The position numbers were made by a program, and so were the translations under genes. Under the pieces are notes generated by a model that saw nothing but the letters and a program-made list of their open reading frames with translations, made no database searches and was not told where the DNA came from. Below are positions 46,819-56,362 of a stretch of 64,000 bases of DNA, one piece after another. The first letter of the stretch is position 1. The number at the start of each line of letters is the position of its first letter. This DNA is from an uncultured Verrucomicrobiota bacterium (lineage in GTDB: Bacteria > Verrucomicrobiota > Verrucomicrobiia > Opitutales > UBA9783), in assembly GCA_946186275.1 (NCBI GenBank), contig CAMHMO010000003.1, forward strand, positions 1 through 64,000, in the 5' to 3' direction.

Positions 46819-47067
46819 ATGTTTTCTTGTATGAAAAAATATTCTCTTTTGTCGATGTTAATCGCGACGGGTTCCGTGAAATTTCCTTAGGATGTTAATG
46901 CAGAACAGGACATCCTCCGTGAGTGTTTGAAGCGCTTCGGCGGTGCAGACAGGTACTGCGGTGAAAAAAATCGACTACCTTCGCGGTTTGCAATTTTCTT
47001 CCGTCGTACATGGAATTGAAAACTTTTGTGTTAAAAGCCCAGTGTTCCGTATGCACGAAGGCTTGTT

Positions 47068-48072
47068 TTATGCTTCTAAAAACGATCGATTCCCGCGCAA
47101 AAATTCTGCCGCGTTCATCGATTTCCCGCCGGCTTTTTGAATGCGATCGATGACAAGTAAGTCCTTCCCCGTCGTTACCGCCAAAACGGTGCGGTTTGAA
47201 TCCGTGAGAAATTGTCCGTATGTTAGGTTCGTACCATCGTCATTTGCGGAAAGTTTGTCTTTTATTGAAGTCGATGCGGTCGGGAACAACAGATCTTTTT
47301 CTGCCGTACTGCCTGTCATGACGTACGCCCAATGCACCAAATAACGTTCGTTGTTTTTGAGAAAATATGCGCCCGGCCACGGTTGATACGCGCGGATACA
47401 ACGTTCAAGAAAGATGGCGGGTTTCGAGAAATCCAGATAACCGTCGGCTTTGGAAAGCTTTTTGCAATACGTCGCATCGGCTTCGTTTTGCGGCGTGAGT
47501 ACGTACTTTTCGGATAATAACATTGGCAATGACGTACGCAACAGTGTCGCACTCGCCTGCGCCAGCTTCTCCCGCAACGTAACCGCGGTATCCTCGGGAG
47601 CAATCGCCGTTTTTTGTTGCGCCAAATAAGCGCCTGCATCCATGGCTTCGACCATCGACATCAACGTTACGCCCGTTTCGGCGTCGCCGTTGAGCAACGC
47701 GGTCTGGACGGGCGAAGCGCCGCGGTATTTCGGCAACAGCGAAACGTGTAAATTCCACATACCGAGTTTCGGGAGTTCCAGAAAACATTTCTTTAAAATA
47801 TGTCCGAACGCCATCACAAGCACAAGGTGCGGCTGCATTTGTTTCAACCAATCGAACGCCGCGTCATTCATGGTTTCGGCTTGGTAAAAAGGCAAATTAT
47901 TTACCTGCGCCCACTCGGCAATGGGATTGAGGCTCAACGTTTGACCGCGCCCTTTGGCGCGTTGCGGTTGAGTAATAACGCCGCAGAAGTTAATCGATGG
48001 CTCTGCGCGCAGAAATTCCAGGCAGGGCTTTGAAATTTCATCCGCCGAAAAGAAAACAAGGCGCGGTTTCAT
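47068..48072 (-). CDS. fmt: Methionyl-tRNA formyltransferase
   Basis: A 334-residue enzyme that formylates initiator Met-tRNA. Catalytic motif WNLHVSLLPKYRGASPVQTALLNGDAETGVTLM (Asn-His-Asp triad) lies at about 106-140. The folate-domain start RLVFFSADEISKPCLEFLRA and the C-terminal domain (YQPWPGAYFLKNNERYLVHWAYV) complete it. An upstream TTGAAA with a TAATAC-like box may be the promoter. Length is slightly above E. coli Fmt (315). Confidence 0.95.
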   Translation of the reverse strand: MKPRLVFFSADEISKPCLEFLRAEPSINFCGVITQPQRAKGRGQTLSLNPIAEWAQVNNLPFYQAETMNDAAFDWLKQMQPHLVLVMAFGHILKKCFLELPKLGMWNLHVSLLPKYRGASPVQTALLNGDAETGVTLMSMVEAMDAGAYLAQQKTAIAPEDTAVTLREKLAQASATLLRTSLPMLLSEKYVLTPQNEADATYCKKLSKADGYLDFSKPAIFLERCIRAYQPWPGAYFLKNNERYLVHWAYVMTGSTAEKDLLFPTASTSIKDKLSANDDGTNLTYGQFLTDSNRTVLAVTTGKDLLVIDRIQKAGGKSMNAAEFLRGNRSFLEA

Positions 48073-48189
48073 GAAAAACTACACCCTGTATTATTGCTTA
48101 CAACGGCATATTTTCAACACTGTAAGCGAAATGTTAACATTTAAGAAACGCGGAAGAGAACAACATCTACCGCTTCCATATATATATTT

Positions 48190-49002
48190 TCAGTCTTCCA
48201 TCGCTCGTGCGCATTCCCAAATTTTCAGGCACTTTTCGATCGCCGTCGGCAGTTGTTCCAAAGGCAGTTGCGTGGCTTGATCCGACCATGCCGACTCGGG
48301 ATGCGGATGCGTTTCGATAAACAGACCTTGCGCGCCACTTGCAAGCGCGGCTTGCGCGAGCGGTTGAAAAAAGCGCCGATCGCCGCCGGTTACCTTCGTG
48401 CCGTTGCCGATCATCTGCAGACTGTGTGTGGCGTCGAACAGCGTCGGGCAGTCTGTTTGGCGCATTATCGGGAACGAACGCATGTCGACGACCAAATTGC
48501 CGTAGCCGAAGGTCGTTCCGCGTTCGATGAGCCAGATCTCTTTTGCGCCGAAGTATTGCAGTTTTTCGACCACGAATTGCATGTCGAACGGCGAAAGAAA
48601 TTGCCCTTTCTTAACGCTGACCGCGCGGTCGGTTTCGGCGGCGGCTTTCAGTAAATCCGTTTGCCGACACAAAAAGGCGGGAATTTGAATGACATCGCAG
48701 ACGTCTGAAACCGCTTTTGCCTGTTGAGGTAAATGAATGTCGGTGGTGACGGGTAAGTTAAATTCTCGTCGAACGGCTGCCAAAACCTCCAATCCGCGTT
48801 CCAAACCGAGCCCGCGCGGGCTTTTTACGTCGGTACGGTTTGCCTTGTCGAACGAGCCTTTGAAAACAACGGTCAATTTATCGGCATGCTTCCGTTGCAG
48901 GTTCGCCAAAACATCCGCGACCGTTCGGCAGAGCTCGAGGCTTTCGATGCAACAGGGACCGGCAATAAGGAGAAGTTTATTCGGCGTAAAAAGGGCACCC
49001 AT
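48190..49002 (-). CDS. kdsA: 3-deoxy-8-phosphooctulonate (KDO-8-P) synthase
   Basis: A 270-residue enzyme condensing phosphoenolpyruvate and arabinose 5-phosphate to make KDO-8-P for the LPS core. Motifs: AGPCCIESLELC, FKGSFDKANRTDVKSPRGLGLERGL, VTTDIHLPQQ, IPAFLCRQTDLLKAA and IWLIERGTTFGYGNLVVDMRSFPIM. Cys in AGPCCIE matches the metal-dependent KdsA class. With lpxK this supports LPS synthesis. Confidence 0.96.
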   Translation of the reverse strand: MGALFTPNKLLLIAGPCCIESLELCRTVADVLANLQRKHADKLTVVFKGSFDKANRTDVKSPRGLGLERGLEVLAAVRREFNLPVTTDIHLPQQAKAVSDVCDVIQIPAFLCRQTDLLKAAAETDRAVSVKKGQFLSPFDMQFVVEKLQYFGAKEIWLIERGTTFGYGNLVVDMRSFPIMRQTDCPTLFDATHSLQMIGNGTKVTGGDRRFFQPLAQAALASGAQGLFIETHPHPESAWSDQATQLPLEQLPTAIEKCLKIWECARAMED

Positions 49003-49011
49003 TCCGCCGCT

Positions 49012-49039
49012 ATCGTAAAAAATATACCATCCGCTTCAA
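49012..49039 (-). promoter_or_regulatory. Putative promoter of kdsA
   Basis: Minus-strand TTGAAG (49039-49034) and TACGAT (49017-49012) are separated by 16 bases. The -10 box ends nine bases before the kdsA start, predicting a very short or absent leader, as seen for gpmA. Confidence 0.5.
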
Positions 49040-49289
49040 GTCGAAAGCGAATGTCCGCCATACACGAACTCCGAGGCGAATGTTTTTGCGATCCTATCCG
49101 CGAACGCCTGCGAGGCGATTGACGGTCGAGATAAGGATAAACGACGATTTTCAAACAACATGGGGCGTTCTGCGTAAAATCATACCGTCCGCCGAGTGCT
49201 TTGTTCGGAAGGCGGAAAAACAAAGACCTTCGTTTGTGTGTAAAATGCAACGCGAAGGTCTCGGTTTTTCGACAATTTGCCGTTAAATA

Positions 49290-49580
49290 TCAATAACTGA
49301 AAGCGGCTTTGGTGCGCGCGGCATCTTCGTTCCACGGATTGTAAGCCTCCGGGAAACGATCGGCGCGATTATCCGCCGGCCTGCTTTCGAAAGCGCGGCT
49401 TCGAAAGTCGGAAAAAATAAATGAATCATCCCGAAACGCGTTGAACGGCGCTTTTGCGGGCGTCTTCGCCTTTTGAACCGCTTTCGGCTGTTCCAGCTTC
49501 GGGGTTGTGTTTTTCGCCGCATGCAACGTCGGCAGGATAGTTGATAGTACGGATACGGGAATAAGTGCGATTGCTTTCAT
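49290..49580 (-). CDS. Small secreted protein of unknown function
   Basis: A 96-residue frame from the ATG at 49580, preferred to TTG 49592 because it begins the signal peptide MKAIALIPVSVLSTILPTLHAA. The mature part is first Lys/Pro/Ala-rich (KAVQKAKTPAKAP), then polar and aromatic (SFIFSDFRSRAFESRPADNR). No family is recognised. The signal peptide and absence of an opposing gene make it plausible, but it is small. Confidence 0.5.
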   Translation of the reverse strand: MKAIALIPVSVLSTILPTLHAAKNTTPKLEQPKAVQKAKTPAKAPFNAFRDDSFIFSDFRSRAFESRPADNRADRFPEAYNPWNEDAARTKAAFSY

Positions 49581-49704
49581 AGGTACTTTCAAATGAAAGC
49601 ATCAATCATGCCAACGGTATAAAACGGATGGAATACAGTTAAAATGAGAACCAAGCCGCGTTATACGCATGCTTTATTTTTAAGGAATAAGAAAAATTTT
49701 CGTT

Positions 49705-50523
49705 CTAGATGGGATTTGTTTCTGAATTTTCTTCAATTCTCTGAATGCGTTCGATGGATAATGCGTGGTGCTGTTCGAAGTCAAGGCGGATAAAGACGGC
49801 ATTCAAAATCGCTGCGCCATTGGCGACTTCGAGGCGGTTCGGTTTGCCTTCGACAAAACGTTCGATGACGGGATCGATTTCGCAACCGATGACGCTGTCG
49901 TACGGACCGCACATGCCGATGTCGCTCACAAACGCCGTTCGATTGCGTAAGAGGCGTGTGTCGGCGGTCGGGACATGCGTATGGGTGCCCAAAACCGCGC
50001 AAACGCCCTCTTTTTTTGCCAAAAACCAACCGAGCGCGTACTTTTCGGCGGTAGTTTCGGCATGAAAATCCACTACAACGTTACGAACGCCGTCGCTTTG
50101 GAGATCTTCGATCAATTTTGCCGCCGTTTGGAACGGACAGTTCAACGCCGTGCGAATACCCGTGCGCCCCAATAAATTTATAACTGCCAATTTTTCGCCC
50201 TGATGTTCAAAGACAAGAAAATTTCTCCCCGGCGCTTTCGGGTAATTGGCGGGACGGCAAACGTACGGCAGGGTATCGATTTCGTTCCAAAACTCTTTTT
50301 GGTCCCAGGTGTGATTGCCGAGCGTCAGACCATCGATGCCGGCGTCGTGCAACTTTTGCGCCGTCGCAACATTTAAACCGAAGCCGTGCGTGGCGTTTTC
50401 GGCATTGGCAAAAACAAAATCCGGTTTGTACCGTTCACGCAACAACGGCAGTTGCGACAGCACAAAACGACGCCCCGGGCGCCCGACGACGTCCCCGAAA
50501 AATAAGATACGGCATTCGTGCAT
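49705..50523 (-). CDS. YmdB-like metallophosphoesterase (TIGR00282 family)
   Basis: A 272-residue calcineurin-like phosphoesterase. Metal ligands are in ILFFGDVVGRPGRR, NAENATHGFG, TLGNHTWDQKE, DFHAETTAEK and GTHTHVPTAD, the pattern of the YmdB family. In Bacillus YmdB hydrolyses cyclic nucleotides and affects biofilm and sporulation decisions. Here its role is unknown. It stands alone, with a tRNA gene about 200 bases upstream on the same strand. Confidence 0.93.
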   Translation of the reverse strand: MHECRILFFGDVVGRPGRRFVLSQLPLLRERYKPDFVFANAENATHGFGLNVATAQKLHDAGIDGLTLGNHTWDQKEFWNEIDTLPYVCRPANYPKAPGRNFLVFEHQGEKLAVINLLGRTGIRTALNCPFQTAAKLIEDLQSDGVRNVVVDFHAETTAEKYALGWFLAKKEGVCAVLGTHTHVPTADTRLLRNRTAFVSDIGMCGPYDSVIGCEIDPVIERFVEGKPNRLEVANGAAILNAVFIRLDFEQHHALSIERIQRIEENSETNPI

Positions 50524-50728
50524 GCTTCAATTTCTACGGTACGAACAATCCTCAAAATGTGCAACGCTTATAAAGGAACAGCTTTACATAAAGAGAGCCA
50601 TTGTCGGGAAATGCCACATACGCTGAGTTCCCGTCCAAAGCTCACCTTCATCCGCGTTCCATTGTGCAAAGGTCGAACTCAACGATACTCCGATGTAAGT
50701 TCCCGCGAATTTCCCATCCGAAGCCACC

Positions 50729-50804
<76 letters not shown>

Positions 50805-51069
50805 CGAAGTTGCCTTTTTATTGTTGTGTAACGATGCGTCGAATTCAAGTTTTTTGTGCGCGATGCAAGGAGGGGGGTAAACGGTTGTTATGCAAAGGAA
50901 GAAACGGTAAAACGCGGTTTGAAACGGAAGTCTTGAGAAGAGCATGTTTCCGAGATTTAAACGGATTGTTGCGGCTGTTTCGGCGACCTTCGGAGCAGTC
51001 GAACGCATCCTTCACAAAAACACTTGCATTCACTTATCAAACCTTCTCTACACTGAGGTATAAGACGGT

Positions 51070-53568
51070 ATGGTTCCCAAAGCAACCGCTTCGCCGAAAA
51101 CGCTTGTCATTGCGGAAAAGCCGAGCGTGGCGCGCGATTTGGCGAAAGCACTCGGCGGGTTTAAGGCGAATAAGTCGGGCTTTCTCGAACGCGAAGACAT
51201 GCTGATTTCGTCGGCGGTCGGGCATCTGGCGGAATTGTTCATGCCGGGCGATTGGGATGCGAAGTATCGCTATTGGTCGCTGAAAAATCTGCCGATTTTG
51301 CCGGATAAATTTAAACTCAAACCCATCGAGAAGACCGCCGATCGCTTTGAATTTTTAAAAAAACTGATGGCACGCAACGACGTGGTCGGTTTGGTCAACG
51401 CCTGCGATGCCGGGCGCGAAGGGGAATTGATTTTCGCCTATTTGTGCGAATTGGCGGATTGCGATAAGCCGAAACAGCGCCTTTGGCTGTCGTCCATGAC
51501 GGCGGATGCCATTCGCGAAGCTTTTCAGCAGTTGCGTCCTTCCGAAGAAATGCAGTCGCTGGAAGCCGCCGCACGATGCCGTTCCGAAGCCGATTGGTTG
51601 GTGGGAATTAACGGGACGCGCGCCGTAACGGGACGCATGATGGGAGCACGGCGCAAGGAAGTTGCCAGCGTCGGTCGTGTCCAAACACCCACGTTGGCAC
51701 TCATTTGCGAGCGCGAACAAGCCATTCGAGACTTTAAACCGTTGCCGTTTTGGCGTTTAAAAGGCACGTTTCACATCCAAAACGGCGATTATGTCGGTTG
51801 GTTACAGCGGGAAGGTTTTAAAAAAGCGCACGACGAAGACCGCAGTGACCGTTTTTGGGATGAGGATGAGGTTGTCCATTTTTTGGAAACGTTGCAAACG
51901 TTGAAAAACCGCGACTGGGTCGTTGAGGAAACGACGAAAATCACCAAAACCGCGGCACCGCGATTGTTTGATTTGACGAGTTTGCAGCGGGAATGCAACC
52001 AACGGTTCGGTTTTTCGGCGAAAATGACGCTCGATATTGCCCAAAGACTGTACGAAACCCACAAAGCCCTGACCTACCCGCGAACCGATGCGCGCGCGTT
52101 GCCGGAAGATTACGGTGCGACCTGTATCGCGACTTTGGGAAAACTCGACGAAACCTATGCGCCGTTTGCGCAGAAAATCATCGAAAATCATTGGGTGAAT
52201 CCGAAAAATAAGACGATCTTCAACAACAAAGCGATTTCGGATCACTTCGCCATCATTCCCACGGGTACTTTGCCGAAGGGCATGAAGGAAGCGGATGCGA
52301 AGGTCTATGATTGCGTGGTGCGGCGGTTTATGGCGGTTTTCTTCCCGTCGGCGGAATTTGCCGTGACAACGCGTCGGACGAAACAAGCGGCTTTTACGTT
52401 CAAAACCGAGGGTAAAGTGCTTGTCAAAGCGGGCTGGATGGAAGTGACGCGCAAATCCGCAGCCGCCAAAGAAGAACTGCCGGCGTTGGTTGCGGAGGAC
52501 GAAAACCGCGCGACGGGACTTGAATTCCAATCGGAAGCGGACGAAACACGACCGCCGGCGCGCTTTACGGAAGCGACTTTGTTGGCGAGCATGGAGCACG
52601 CCGGGCAACGGGTGGAAGACGAAGCGTTGGCGGAAGCGATGAAGGAACGCGGTCTCGGAACGCCGGCGACGCGTGCGCAGATTATCGAGAATTTAATCGC
52701 AACCAAGTATTTGGATCGGCACGAAAAGGAATTGGTGCCGACGGCAAAAGCGGAACAGTTGCTGTCGTTTTTGAAGGCGGTGCATGCGGAGGAATTGGCA
52801 AGCCCCGCATTGACGGGCGAGTGGGAATATCGCCTCAACCGCATTCAGAATGGTGCGCTGAGCCGCACACAATTCATGGAAGATATTAAGACGATGACGT
52901 CGAAACTGGTGGATAAAATCGTAAATTTTCAAGAGGAGGCGGGCGGCGAACGAACAACGGTCGATTTGATTTCGCCGACCGACGGACAACCGATGACGGA
53001 AACATTTCGTGCATTTCAATCGCAGGACGGGAAACTCACTGTTTATAAAGTCATCGGCGGTCGAACCATGACGTTTGAAGAAGTATGCGAGTTGCTGGCG
53101 AATAAAAGAATCGGTCCGTTAAGCGGCTTCGTTTCAAAATTCGGCAAGCCTTATTCGGCGTCGTTGATTTTGGATGAAAATTGGAAAGTGAAATTCGATT
53201 TTAATGCCGTTGATGCGGCATCCGTCGAACCGATCGACGTCTCGAATGCGGTTGTTGTCGGCGTTTGCCCTCTCTGTAAAGGAAACGTGTATGCCGCCGA
53301 AAATCACTTTGTCTGCGAACATTCATCCTACGTAACCAAGAATACCGAACATCCCTGCGCATTCCACGTAGCGCGCCTGTTGTTGGGCTTTTTACTGTCG
53401 GATGACCACATGAAACAGCTGTTAAATAACGGTAAAACGGAGCTGATTGACGGTTTTACGTCCAAACGCACAGGGAAACGTTTTTCGGCATACCTGCTTT
53501 TGAAATCAAACGGCGGGATCGGTTTTGAATTTCCGCCGAGAGAAAAGGCGGAGAAGAAGGGGAAGTAA
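51070..53568 (+). CDS. topB: DNA topoisomerase III (type IA)
   Basis: An 832-residue type IA topoisomerase. The TOPRIM domain starts TLVIAEKPSVARDLAKALGG and holds VNACDAGREGELIF. The active-site Tyr is in KALTYPRTDARALPED (about residue 336). The ERGLGTPATRAQIIENLI block is conserved. The C-terminal part has a cysteine pattern (CPLCKGNVYAAENHFVCEHS) and repeat-like SKRTGKRF modules. It decatenates replication intermediates. No operon partner was found. Confidence 0.93.
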   Translation: MVPKATASPKTLVIAEKPSVARDLAKALGGFKANKSGFLEREDMLISSAVGHLAELFMPGDWDAKYRYWSLKNLPILPDKFKLKPIEKTADRFEFLKKLMARNDVVGLVNACDAGREGELIFAYLCELADCDKPKQRLWLSSMTADAIREAFQQLRPSEEMQSLEAAARCRSEADWLVGINGTRAVTGRMMGARRKEVASVGRVQTPTLALICEREQAIRDFKPLPFWRLKGTFHIQNGDYVGWLQREGFKKAHDEDRSDRFWDEDEVVHFLETLQTLKNRDWVVEETTKITKTAAPRLFDLTSLQRECNQRFGFSAKMTLDIAQRLYETHKALTYPRTDARALPEDYGATCIATLGKLDETYAPFAQKIIENHWVNPKNKTIFNNKAISDHFAIIPTGTLPKGMKEADAKVYDCVVRRFMAVFFPSAEFAVTTRRTKQAAFTFKTEGKVLVKAGWMEVTRKSAAAKEELPALVAEDENRATGLEFQSEADETRPPARFTEATLLASMEHAGQRVEDEALAEAMKERGLGTPATRAQIIENLIATKYLDRHEKELVPTAKAEQLLSFLKAVHAEELASPALTGEWEYRLNRIQNGALSRTQFMEDIKTMTSKLVDKIVNFQEEAGGERTTVDLISPTDGQPMTETFRAFQSQDGKLTVYKVIGGRTMTFEEVCELLANKRIGPLSGFVSKFGKPYSASLILDENWKVKFDFNAVDAASVEPIDVSNAVVVGVCPLCKGNVYAAENHFVCEHSSYVTKNTEHPCAFHVARLLLGFLLSDDHMKQLLNNGKTELIDGFTSKRTGKRFSAYLLLKSNGGIGFEFPPREKAEKKGK

Positions 53569-53870
53569 AAGGGTTACGATTATTTGCCCATGAGTAAAAA
53601 ATGCAGGTATTTTTGGATAGATTTCATCTCGATTTTGTATTTGGGCGGTTTCTGGGTTCCGTCAATTTGCCGATCCTTCGGTCGACGGGTGACCAGTGTT
53701 ATGAATTCGAAGTTGGATATTGCGAAGATTTTGGAAACAACAGGCACTCTGAGCATTCCGCTCGGACCTTCGGTTGCTGATTGGTTGCGGTAGCTAGGAT
53801 GTTACCTTATTTTGTCCGTTTTGTGTGCGTGTATTTTTAAAAACAAACAGCTGGTACTTTTTTTCTCTCG

Positions 53871-54197
53871 GTGACAACGCTTTCCTATGGAGTTTTGTAT
53901 GTTGCCGTTTGGACATTATCATTTCTAATTTTCCATGAGTGTTGCGGATTTGCTCCGGGCAACCTTGTCCGTTGGTTGTCTTCGTATGCTTCCGTTGCGT
54001 GTTTTCTTTCAGCCCTGTCGTTATCTGCCGTTTTCGCATACCGTTTGAGAAATAAAGCGGTTAAATTGTACACAATTAACAGCGTCTGCCCGTTGTTGGG
54101 TTGGTTGTTTTTAGGTTTCAAGTTTTGTTCCTGCATAAGTGTTTTTATGAAAAATGAGGTTTCCATCGGTGCCATACGGAGGTTTTTTTTACCATGA
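53871..54197 (+). CDS. Small hypothetical membrane protein
   Basis: A 108-residue frame from a GTG with three hydrophobic stretches (VLYVAVWTLSFLIF, YASVACFLSALSLSAVFAY, INSVCPLLGWLFLGF). It ends in an ATGA overlap with the next frame at 54194, which suggests real translational coupling. No family is recognised. The surrounding frames are broken, so it may belong to a decaying locus. Confidence 0.4.
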   Translation: MTTLSYGVLYVAVWTLSFLIFHECCGFAPGNLVRWLSSYASVACFLSALSLSAVFAYRLRNKAVKLYTINSVCPLLGWLFLGFKFCSCISVFMKNEVSIGAIRRFFLP

Positions 54198-54743
54198 CAA
54201 GGGAAACGGCGTTAAGATTTCTTAAAATCAGGAAATTAAAGGCTTTTTTGTTTGATTATACGGGAACTTGCTTATTCGCGGTCGGGTGCGTCTTCGGCAT
54301 ATTTTTTTCAGACTTTTGCATTCGTTTGGGAACAGAGGTTTGAGAGACCTGAGTATGTTTTTTACGGGGCAAATGGATGATGTTACGTTGCCGGTTCCTT
54401 TTGCCAAATCTGTCCGTTGGATTCTGATTATTTATATCGGTTTATCCCTTATGCGGTGTGTCTTGTAAAAAATAAGCAACGGATATTTTTTGTTCTCTAT
54501 ACGGGTTGGTTTCTTTTCGGATGTACGCATATAGCGGATTTCGGGGTGGTTTTTGGTCCTTTTGCGGCTTTTCTGCCGGCTTTCGTTGTTTCGATTTTTT
54601 TAAGAAAAAAGAAAAGATTTCTGTTGAAAATGAATACATTAACAGGGGCGGCGGTGCACTTATGCGGCTTGCTTGTGCTTATTTTTTTGTTTGCCGTGTT
54701 TTTCTTCTGTTGCGAAAACGATGTTGTTGTGTTTCCCGGGTGA
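54194..54743 (+). pseudogene. Frame-broken multi-pass membrane protein remnant
   Basis: Three consecutive frames look like pieces of one membrane protein: 54194-54343 (MTRETALRFLKIRKLKAFLFD and a hydrophobic helix), then about 54290-54468 (MFFTGQMDDVTLPVPFAKSVRWILIIYIGLSL), then 54417-54743 (two or three hydrophobic helices, KNKQRIFFVLYTGWFLFG). The first break lies near a T7 run at about 54302-54308. A joined product would be about 170 residues. An alternative is several tiny unrelated frames. Confidence 0.35.
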
Positions 54744-54868
54744 ATAACTTAATGCGAAACAAGTGGAGTCCCTTTTGATGGAAATTCCACGTCTGCTTCC
54801 TAATCACTCAAGTTGTTTTCCACCTTCCGAATTGCCAATTTTTCCGCCTTTCCTATAATAAAATCAAC

Positions 54869-56221
54869 ATGGGCGTGTCGAACGCGGAAGTCGGTTTGCT
54901 GTCGTTGTTGACGGAAAAAGTTGCAGACGATCCGTTTCGGTTGGTTACGTTGCTCATTTTTCTCGGAGCTCTCATTCACACATTTTTGGCGGGAAAATTT
55001 GCCCGCAAAGCCAAAACTTTGGAACAACATACGGGCGTTACCGTTCGTTCGCAGTGTTTGCATTGGCTCGGAGAGGTTGAGGTGATTTTCGGGCTGTGGT
55101 TGGTACCGCTGACGGTGTGTTTTATTTTGTTCAAAGGTTGGACGGAGACGGTGAACTACTTCACGACGCGACATTATTCGGAACCGATTTTTGTGTTTGT
55201 GATCATGATGACGGCGGCAACGCGTCCCGTGCTGTATTTGGCGGAAAGTGTAATTCGGTTTCTTGTCCGTCTGTGCGGCGGCGAAAAACCGTCGACCTGG
55301 TGGGTGTGTATTCTCATTATCGCGCCGCTGTTCGGTTCGCTCATTACGGAACCGGCGGCCATGACCATTGCGGCGTTATTGCTTTCGCAAAAGGTTTTCG
55401 CCCATAAACCGAACACGCTGTTTTCCTATGCAACGCTGGGGTTGTTGTTTGTGAATGTTTCCGTCGGGGGTTCACTAACACATTTTGCGGCACCGCCGAT
55501 TTTAATGGTCGCGCGTCCGTGGCATTGGGATACGCCCTATGTTTTTTCCCACTTCGGCAAGGAAGCCGTTTGCGGGATTGTACTGTCGACGCTGTTGTAC
55601 GGTCTGCTGTTCGCGAAACAACTTCACACCTTGAACGTTCGCGCTTCCGATGACGGCGGTCGGTCGGAAAAGAATGAAAAAATCCCGCTTTCGGTCATTG
55701 GGGTACATGTTTTCTTTCTGCTCTGGACGGTTCTCAATGCTCACCATACGGAACTGGTGGTGTTCGGCGGGTTGTTGTTTTTAATGGCGGTTAAAATTTT
55801 GAAACGCTGGCAGTCGCCGATTGCACTGAAAGAATCACTGTTGGTCGGCTGTTTCCTTGCGGGTTTGGTGACGCACGGCGGACTGCAGGAATGGTGGATT
55901 GAAGCCGTTCTTTCGCGCCTGAACAATACAATGTTGTTCTACGGTTCCGTCGTTTTGACATCCTTTAACGATAATGCCGCTTTGACGTACCTGGCGTCAT
56001 TGGTACCGGAGTTTGCACAGAATTTTCAACTTCAGTCAGCGGTGGTTGGCGGTGCCATTGTCGGCGGCGGGTTAACGGTCATCGCCAATGCCCCGAACCC
56101 AGCCGGACAGTCGTTGCTTTCAAAGCATTTCGATCACGGAACCGTTAAACCGTTGCCGTTGCTTCTGGGAGCACTGCCGCCGACGCTTGTACTGATTGGG
56201 GTGTTTCGGGGGTTGTTTTGA
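54869..56221 (+). CDS. Putative Na+/H+ antiporter (DUF1504/PF07399-like)
   Basis: A 450-residue polytopic membrane protein with about 11 helices. It resembles the putative Na+/H+ antiporter group: EPIFVFVIMMTAATRPVLYLAE, APLFGSLITEPAAMTIAALLLS, GSLTHFAAPPILMVARPWHWDTPYVFSHFG, and FNDNAALTYLASLVP near the C-terminus with acidic/Asn residues in membrane helices. The family assignment is from recognition of these blocks; transport is unproven. It is a single gene. Confidence 0.8.
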   Translation: MGVSNAEVGLLSLLTEKVADDPFRLVTLLIFLGALIHTFLAGKFARKAKTLEQHTGVTVRSQCLHWLGEVEVIFGLWLVPLTVCFILFKGWTETVNYFTTRHYSEPIFVFVIMMTAATRPVLYLAESVIRFLVRLCGGEKPSTWWVCILIIAPLFGSLITEPAAMTIAALLLSQKVFAHKPNTLFSYATLGLLFVNVSVGGSLTHFAAPPILMVARPWHWDTPYVFSHFGKEAVCGIVLSTLLYGLLFAKQLHTLNVRASDDGGRSEKNEKIPLSVIGVHVFFLLWTVLNAHHTELVVFGGLLFLMAVKILKRWQSPIALKESLLVGCFLAGLVTHGGLQEWWIEAVLSRLNNTMLFYGSVVLTSFNDNAALTYLASLVPEFAQNFQLQSAVVGGAIVGGGLTVIANAPNPAGQSLLSKHFDHGTVKPLPLLLGALPPTLVLIGVFRGLF

Positions 56222-56362
56222 AGAAGAAAGTACGGTTGGAAAATCTGTTTTTCATTGCAGTTCCTTGCCGCAAATCTAAAGGAAGAAGTTGATGATTTTT
56301 AAAAAGTACGAATGGGAAACAGGGACGGGCGTGTAAGTAATTTGATTTTTCCTTGCACGTTT

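Noticed and set aside
53584-53793. 69-codon frame after topB
   Set aside because: No recognisable domain, start context or coupling; it could be a remnant but cannot be supported.
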